Shown one piece after another: positions 44,862 through 48,540 of a DNA stretch of 48,540 nt. The stretch is from Gammaproteobacteria bacterium (lineage in GTDB: Bacteria > Pseudomonadota > Gammaproteobacteria > Pseudomonadales > Pseudomonadaceae): assembly GCA_018816095.1 (NCBI GenBank), contig JAHIWP010000052.1, forward strand, positions 1 to 48,540. Reading direction: 5' to 3'. The notes under the pieces are model-generated. The model searched no databases. It worked only from the letters and a program-made list of their open reading frames with translations, and was not told where the DNA came from. The position numbers and the translations under genes were made by a program. How positions within the stretch are numbered: the stretch's first letter is position 1; each line of letters begins with the position of its first letter.

Positions 44862-46754
44862 TTAGATGCGGAAGCTGTCTACCAGCTGCTTGAGTCGACC
44901 GGCCTGCTGATCCAGTTCAGTACACGCCCGCAAACTGGCCTCCAGGTTGCGCACGCCGTCTTGGTTCAGCACGTTGATTTCGGTGATGTCCATATTGAGG
45001 TTTTCGACCACCGAGGTTTGCTCCTCGGTCGCGGTGGCCACCGACTGGTTCATGCCGTCAATCTCACCGATGCGCCGCGTCACGCTCTGCAGATTTTCCC
45101 CAGCCTGCTTGCCAATACGCACGCTGTCATCACTGAAACGACGGCTTTCGACCATGGTGTTGACTGCATCCTGAGCGCCTGCTTGCAGCTGCTCGATCAT
45201 CTGCTGGATTTCCTGCGCCGAACTCTGAGTGCGCTGCGCCAGGTTACGCACCTCATCCGCCACCACCGCAAAACCACGCCCAGCCTCGCCGGCGCGAGCG
45301 GCCTCAATGGCGGCGTTAAGGGCCAATAGGTTGGTCTGCTCGGAGATGCCCTTGATCACATCAAGGATCTGGCCGATGTCGTTGCTCTTCTGGCTCAGGG
45401 TTTCGATGTGCGCGCCAGCCGCCTCGATCTTGCTCGACAGATCACTCATCGCGCCCAGGGTTTTCTCGACCATTTGCTGGCTATTTTCGGCACCTTGGCG
45501 TGCACCGCTAGCCTGAGTGGAGGCATCGGCGGCGTTGCGCGCAATCTCTTGCGCAGCAGCGCCCAGCTCGTTGATCGCCGCCGCCACACTGTCGGTCCGC
45601 GCGGCCTGCTCGCTAGAGTTACTCATCGACGCATTGGACGCTGCCACCACAGTGCGCACGCGTTCATGCACCGCACTGGTGGTCGACGCCACTTCGCGGA
45701 TCGACTCGTGAATCCGCTCGACAAAGCGGTTGAATGCCACCGCCAGCTCACCGAATTCATCCAACGAGTTAACCTGCAAACGCTGGGTCAAATCGCCCTC
45801 ACCTTGGGCGATATCGCCCATGGCGCGACTCATCACATGCAGTGGCTGCAACAAAAAGCGAATCAACAGCCCGAGCAGCAGCAAGATCGCCGCGACGCCA
45901 ATCACCATCACCATCACCGCCGACAGGCGGAACTCCTGCAACGCGGCATAGGCCTTGTTCTTGTCGACTGACAGGCCGACATACCAGCGAACCCCTTGCA
46001 GACCTTGCACCGGGACAAAGGTGACAATACGCGCCGCACCATCGGCCGCCTGCACGTCTTGCAGGGCAGTACTGAGCATGGGCTTGCCGCCAGGAAAGAG
46101 ATTGTCCAAGCCTTTGAGCACCTGCTCGCGGTCAGAGTGAACCAACACAGTGCCGGTGTCATCGACCAGGAAGGCATAACCCAGCCCGCCAAGATCCAGC
46201 GAACTAAGGATATTGTCGATGGTTTCCAACTTCAGGTCGCCACCCACCACTCCCGCCAGTACGCCATTACGACGTACTGCACGGGTAATGGTGATCAACA
46301 AGCCATCACGCGGATCAGCCGCCAGGTAAGGCGCGGTCAGGCCGACACCAGAACCCGCCTGAGCCATTTTGTACCAAGGGCGCTGGCGTGGGTCATAGCC
46401 GGCCGGCAAGTCGCTGGCGGGGTATTGGGTATAGGTGCCGTCTGCTTCACCGAGGTAGGCGTATAAAAAGGAGGACGCAATACTGCGATGCTGAAGGCTG
46501 TTGCTGAGCGCGACAGCATCGCCGCTGTCCTCCACCGTCTCGCCGAGCGAGTCGAGCAGCAGAACGCGGCCATTCAGCCAGTGCTGAATATTGCCTGCCG
46601 AGACATTACCCATGTCACGCAGGTAGTTCTCAAGGTTCTCGCGGATGGCGTTACGTTGCATGTAGTCGTTGTACAAGGCGAATGAGGCAAAGGCCGCAAT
46701 CACCACCAACGACGCAGCCAACATGATCTTGTGGCTGAATTTTAGGTTGCGCAT
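44862..46754 (-). CDS. Methyl-accepting chemotaxis protein, dCache_1 amino-acid sensor type (PctA-like)
   Basis: This 630-residue inner-membrane chemoreceptor has TM1 at about 9-27, a periplasmic dCache_1 domain (about 30-275), TM2 at about 280-302, HAMP, and a signalling domain whose hairpin tip contains [20 protein letters not shown]. The ligand-binding domain keeps residues of the amino-acid dCache motif: DPRQRPWY (Arg, Trp, Tyr), a Tyr in TAPYLAAD and an Asp in VVGGDLKLE. It therefore probably senses amino acids like PctA/B/C of P. aeruginosa (inference). The start at 46754 ([11 protein letters not shown]) has GAGAG upstream. It sits between glnD and dapC, which are adjacent in P. aeruginosa. 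Confidence 0.92.
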   Translation of the reverse strand: MRNLKFSHKIMLAASLVVIAAFASFALYNDYMQRNAIRENLENYLRDMGNVSAGNIQHWLNGRVLLLDSLGETVEDSGDAVALSNSLQHRSIASSFLYAYLGEADGTYTQYPASDLPAGYDPRQRPWYKMAQAGSGVGLTAPYLAADPRDGLLITITRAVRRNGVLAGVVGGDLKLETIDNILSSLDLGGLGYAFLVDDTGTVLVHSDREQVLKGLDNLFPGGKPMLSTALQDVQAADGAARIVTFVPVQGLQGVRWYVGLSVDKNKAYAALQEFRLSAVMVMVIGVAAILLLLGLLIRFLLQPLHVMSRAMGDIAQGEGDLTQRLQVNSLDEFGELAVAFNRFVERIHESIREVASTTSAVHERVRTVVAASNASMSNSSEQAARTDSVAAAINELGAAAQEIARNAADASTQASGARQGAENSQQMVEKTLGAMSDLSSKIEAAGAHIETLSQKSNDIGQILDVIKGISEQTNLLALNAAIEAARAGEAGRGFAVVADEVRNLAQRTQSSAQEIQQMIEQLQAGAQDAVNTMVESRRFSDDSVRIGKQAGENLQSVTRRIGEIDGMNQSVATATEEQTSVVENLNMDITEINVLNQDGVRNLEASLRACTELDQQAGRLKQLVDSFRI

Positions 46755-47031
46755 TAATACTCTCGTTAAGCGGGTCAGCAATAGGCGTCCGGCTCTTTGT
46801 CCGGTAAGCCGACTATCGGCCCAGACCACAGGGGCTTTAGTTAAAAAGGCAGGTATCACTTACCCCAGGCAAGGCACAGCAGAGCGCCAGGCGATTGGTT
46901 CGCTTAGGCGCAGGCCGCAGCGGGACCAAGCCGGCGGGGGATTAGGCCGTAAATCAACCCCACAGAATTCTCTAAATGCGTCTTAACGTGCTAGTGTCGC
47001 GACCTTTTAAGCACTCCAGTAGCGATCCGTC
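46755..47031. other. Divergent intergenic region, mcp and dapC
   Basis: The 277-bp gap between two divergently transcribed genes must hold both promoters. No gene or repeat of note is seen. The last 60 bp before dapC are AT-richer, with TAGTGT near 46992 as a possible -10 element. Confidence 0.4.
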
Positions 47032-48234
47032 ATGAACCACGCCCTCGCCCACCTCCAGCCCTATCCCTTTGAGAAATTGCGCGCCCTGCTCGGCAGCGCC
47101 ACTGCGCCGACCGGCAAAACCCCAATTGCCCTGTCCATTGGCGAGCCCAAACACCGCTCGCCGGAATTTGTGGCCGCAGCGCTCAGCGCCAACCTTGACC
47201 AGCTCGCGGTGTACCCGACCACGCTGGGCATTCCGGCGCTGCGCGAAGCCATTGCCGCCTGGTGTAGCCGCCGATTCGGTTTGCCGGCCGGCGTGCTCGA
47301 TCCGGCGCGCCATATACTGCCGGTCAACGGCACGCGTGAGGCGCTGTTCGCCTTTACCCAGGCGGTGGTGCAACGTGATGTTGACGGCCTGGTAGTCAGC
47401 CCCAATCCGTTCTACCAAATCTATGAAGGCGCCGCCCTGCTCGCCGGCGCGCAGCCGCACTACCTGCCGTGCCTGGCAGAACATGGCTTCAACCCAGACT
47501 TCGACGCGGTCAGCGATGACGTCTGGCAGCGTTGCCAGATCCTCTTCCTCTGCTCACCCGGCAACCCGACGGGCGCGCTGATTCCGCTCGAAACACTGAA
47601 AAAGCTGATCGCCCTGGCCGATAAATTCGACTTCGTGATTGCCGCCGACGAGTGCTACAGCGAGCTGTACTTCGATGAGGGCAACCCGCCTGCCGGCCTG
47701 CTGACTGCCTGCGCCGCACTGGGCCGGCATGATTTTGCCCGCTGCGTGGTGTTCCACAGCCTGTCCAAGCGCTCCAACCTGCCAGGCCTGCGTTCGGGTT
47801 TTGTCGCCGGCGACGCCGACATTCTGAAATCTTTCTTGCTGTACCGTACCTACCACGGCTGCGCGATGCCGGTGCAAACCCAGCTGGCCAGCGTAGCCGC
47901 CTGGAGCGATGAAGAGCACGTTAAGGCCAACCGCGAGCTGTACCGCGAGAAGTTCGACGCGGTGCTGGCGATTCTTGACGACGTATTGGATGTACAGCGC
48001 CCGGATGGCGGCTTCTACCTATGGGCCAGAACGCCGATAGACGATGAAACATTTACCCGCGAGCTGTTTGCTCGCGAGCATGTCACCGTGGTGCCCGGCT
48101 CGTACCTGTCACGCAGCGTAGATGGCCATAATCCAGGCGCAAACCGCGTGCGTATGGCACTGGTCGCGCCACTGGCAGAGTGTGTGACAGCGGCAGAGCG
48201 TATTCGTGACTTTGTGAAGGGCCTCGACGCATGA
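47032..48234 (+). CDS. dapC: N-succinyldiaminopimelate aminotransferase
   Basis: This 400-residue fold-type I PLP aminotransferase acts in the succinylase branch of lysine and diaminopimelate synthesis. Start MNHALAHLQPYPFEKLRAL; the PLP lysine is in SLSKRSNLPGLRSG (Lys near 246); SPGNPTG and AADECYSE are cofactor contacts. The stop overlaps the next start by 4 nt (ATGA), showing that it was the first gene of a coupled pair whose second member is now broken. Confidence 0.95.
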   Translation: MNHALAHLQPYPFEKLRALLGSATAPTGKTPIALSIGEPKHRSPEFVAAALSANLDQLAVYPTTLGIPALREAIAAWCSRRFGLPAGVLDPARHILPVNGTREALFAFTQAVVQRDVDGLVVSPNPFYQIYEGAALLAGAQPHYLPCLAEHGFNPDFDAVSDDVWQRCQILFLCSPGNPTGALIPLETLKKLIALADKFDFVIAADECYSELYFDEGNPPAGLLTACAALGRHDFARCVVFHSLSKRSNLPGLRSGFVAGDADILKSFLLYRTYHGCAMPVQTQLASVAAWSDEEHVKANRELYREKFDAVLAILDDVLDVQRPDGGFYLWARTPIDDETFTRELFAREHVTVVPGSYLSRSVDGHNPGANRVRMALVAPLAECVTAAERIRDFVKGLDA

Positions 48235-48272
48235 GCAACACCCTGTTTGGCATCAAAGCCTGGGATGCATAA
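48231..48272 (+). pseudogene. 5' remnant of a Spx/ArsC-like reductase gene (yffB type)
   Basis: The ATG overlaps the dapC stop and the frame reads MSNTLFGIKAWDA then TAA. Pseudomonas YffB/ArsC-family proteins, encoded after dapC in several species, begin MSxTLFGIKACDTMKKA. The match is clear for ten residues and is lost where the active-site Cys should come (TGG instead of TGC, then unrelated bases). The rest of the roughly 115-codon gene is not in the window. I infer a breakpoint near 48261. Confidence 0.65.
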
Positions 48273-48313
48273 GCAAAAGCGGTAAAGACCTTTCGTATCA
48301 ATGGCTTGCGCAA

Positions 48314-48342
48314 TAAAAAGCGCCTCACAACTGGGCGCTTTT
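48314..48342. terminator. Bidirectional terminator after dapC
   Basis: AAAAGCGCC-N9-GGCGCTTTT, a 9-bp stem. The plus strand ends in TTTT and the minus strand continues TTTTTATT. It would stop dapC transcription from the left and any transcript from the right. Confidence 0.75.
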
Positions 48343-48446
48343 CGATACTTCCCGCCCCAATAAAATCAAACACTTACGGTTGTGTTTTGGGGAAGAAAGG
48401 TATCCGTCCGGCCAAACCATCTACCCAGCCCCGCAAGACCAGGACA

Positions 48447-48476
48447 TGGTGTGCACTTAAATTTAAGTGGACACCA
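48447..48476. repeat. 30-bp near-perfect palindrome at a probable IS end
   Basis: The arms TGGTGTGCACTTAAA and TTTAAGTGGACACCA differ at one pair only. It lies 26 bp before a transposase-like start. It could be two element ends abutting head to head, or a palindromic target site. Confidence 0.6.
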
Positions 48477-48502
48477 GTTCTAGCCTTTTAAGCGGGTATT
48501 TC

Positions 48503-48540
48503 ATGCAGCCAACACGCCGTTCCTATTCCAAGTCCTTCAA
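48503..48540 (+). mobile_element. 5' end of a probable insertion-sequence transposase/accessory gene
   Basis: The frame opens MQPTRRSYSKSF and runs off the window. A basic start followed by an RxYSxxFK pattern is usual for the helix-turn-helix protein of IS66 (TnpA) or IS3 (OrfA) elements. Twelve codons cannot decide the family. Confidence 0.5.

Larger units (their letters stand above)
48273..48502. other. Non-coding stretch between the yffB remnant and a transposase start
   Basis: No convincing gene. It holds a terminator at 48314-48342 and a palindrome at 48447-48476. A minus-strand frame runs open from the right and stops at 48366-48368 (end residues NTTVSV); it has no recognisable product and is probably chance. 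Confidence 0.4.

Noticed and set aside
48083-48373. Minus-strand open frame of 96 codons across the dapC 3' end
   Set aside because: It overlaps most of conserved dapC codons and the terminator, with no family resemblance.

Overview
The window is chromosomal DNA of a Pseudomonas species (Gammaproteobacteria). The gene order recA-pncC-mutS-fdxA-[rsmZ]-rpoS-nlpD-pcm-surE-truD-ispF, then the formaldehyde detoxification pair with its LysR regulator, then ispD-ftsB-eno-kdsA-pyrG-tilS-accA-dnaE-rnhB-lpxB-lpxA-fabZ-lpxD-skp-bamA-rseP-dxr-cdsA-uppS-frr-pyrH-tsf-rpsB, and divergent map-glnD-dapC, is the conserved backbone known from P. aeruginosa (the PA3617 to PA3659 block). Protein lengths and start sequences agree with that genus. 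Names rest on recognised motifs and synteny; no search was run.

Left edge (1-2055). This is the most unusual part. The native recA is cut after codon 166: its LexA-box promoter, start and Walker motifs remain, but loop L2 and the C-terminal half are gone. Just downstream, in the same direction, lies a complete 347-codon recA that is visibly more AT-rich and has residues typical of enterobacterial rather than Pseudomonas RecA. The usual next gene, recX, is not seen. The simplest reading is the right end of an integrated island that breaks recA and brings its own recA, placed where the old SOS promoter could drive it.

Middle (2082-41000). The stress block holds mutS, fdxA, the Gac/Rsm small RNA gene rsmZ (minus strand, with a perfect GacA box about 170 bp upstream and an AT-rich spacer), rpoS and nlpD. 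A DUF368 membrane protein lies between nlpD and pcm. fghA-frmA faces its probable regulator gfnR. A long minus-strand run then covers FtsB, enolase, KDO, CTP, tRNA lysidine, malonyl-CoA and DNA polymerase III functions, lipid A synthesis coupled to outer-membrane assembly (bamA-skp-lpxD-fabZ-lpxA-lpxB), isoprenoid and undecaprenyl carrier synthesis (dxr, uppS), phospholipid synthesis (cdsA), and translation factors (frr, tsf, rpsB). Many junctions are 1-4 nt overlaps that suggest translational coupling.

Right part (41284-48540). map and glnD run rightward. A PctA-like amino-acid chemoreceptor gene on the minus strand sits between glnD and dapC. After dapC only 13 codons of a Spx/ArsC-like gene (yffB type) survive, ending just before its active-site cysteine would occur. 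Beyond it lie a terminator, a 30-bp near-perfect palindrome and the first codons of a probable transposase. Both flanks of the core block are therefore broken: by an island-like recA replacement on the left and by an insertion-sequence region on the right.
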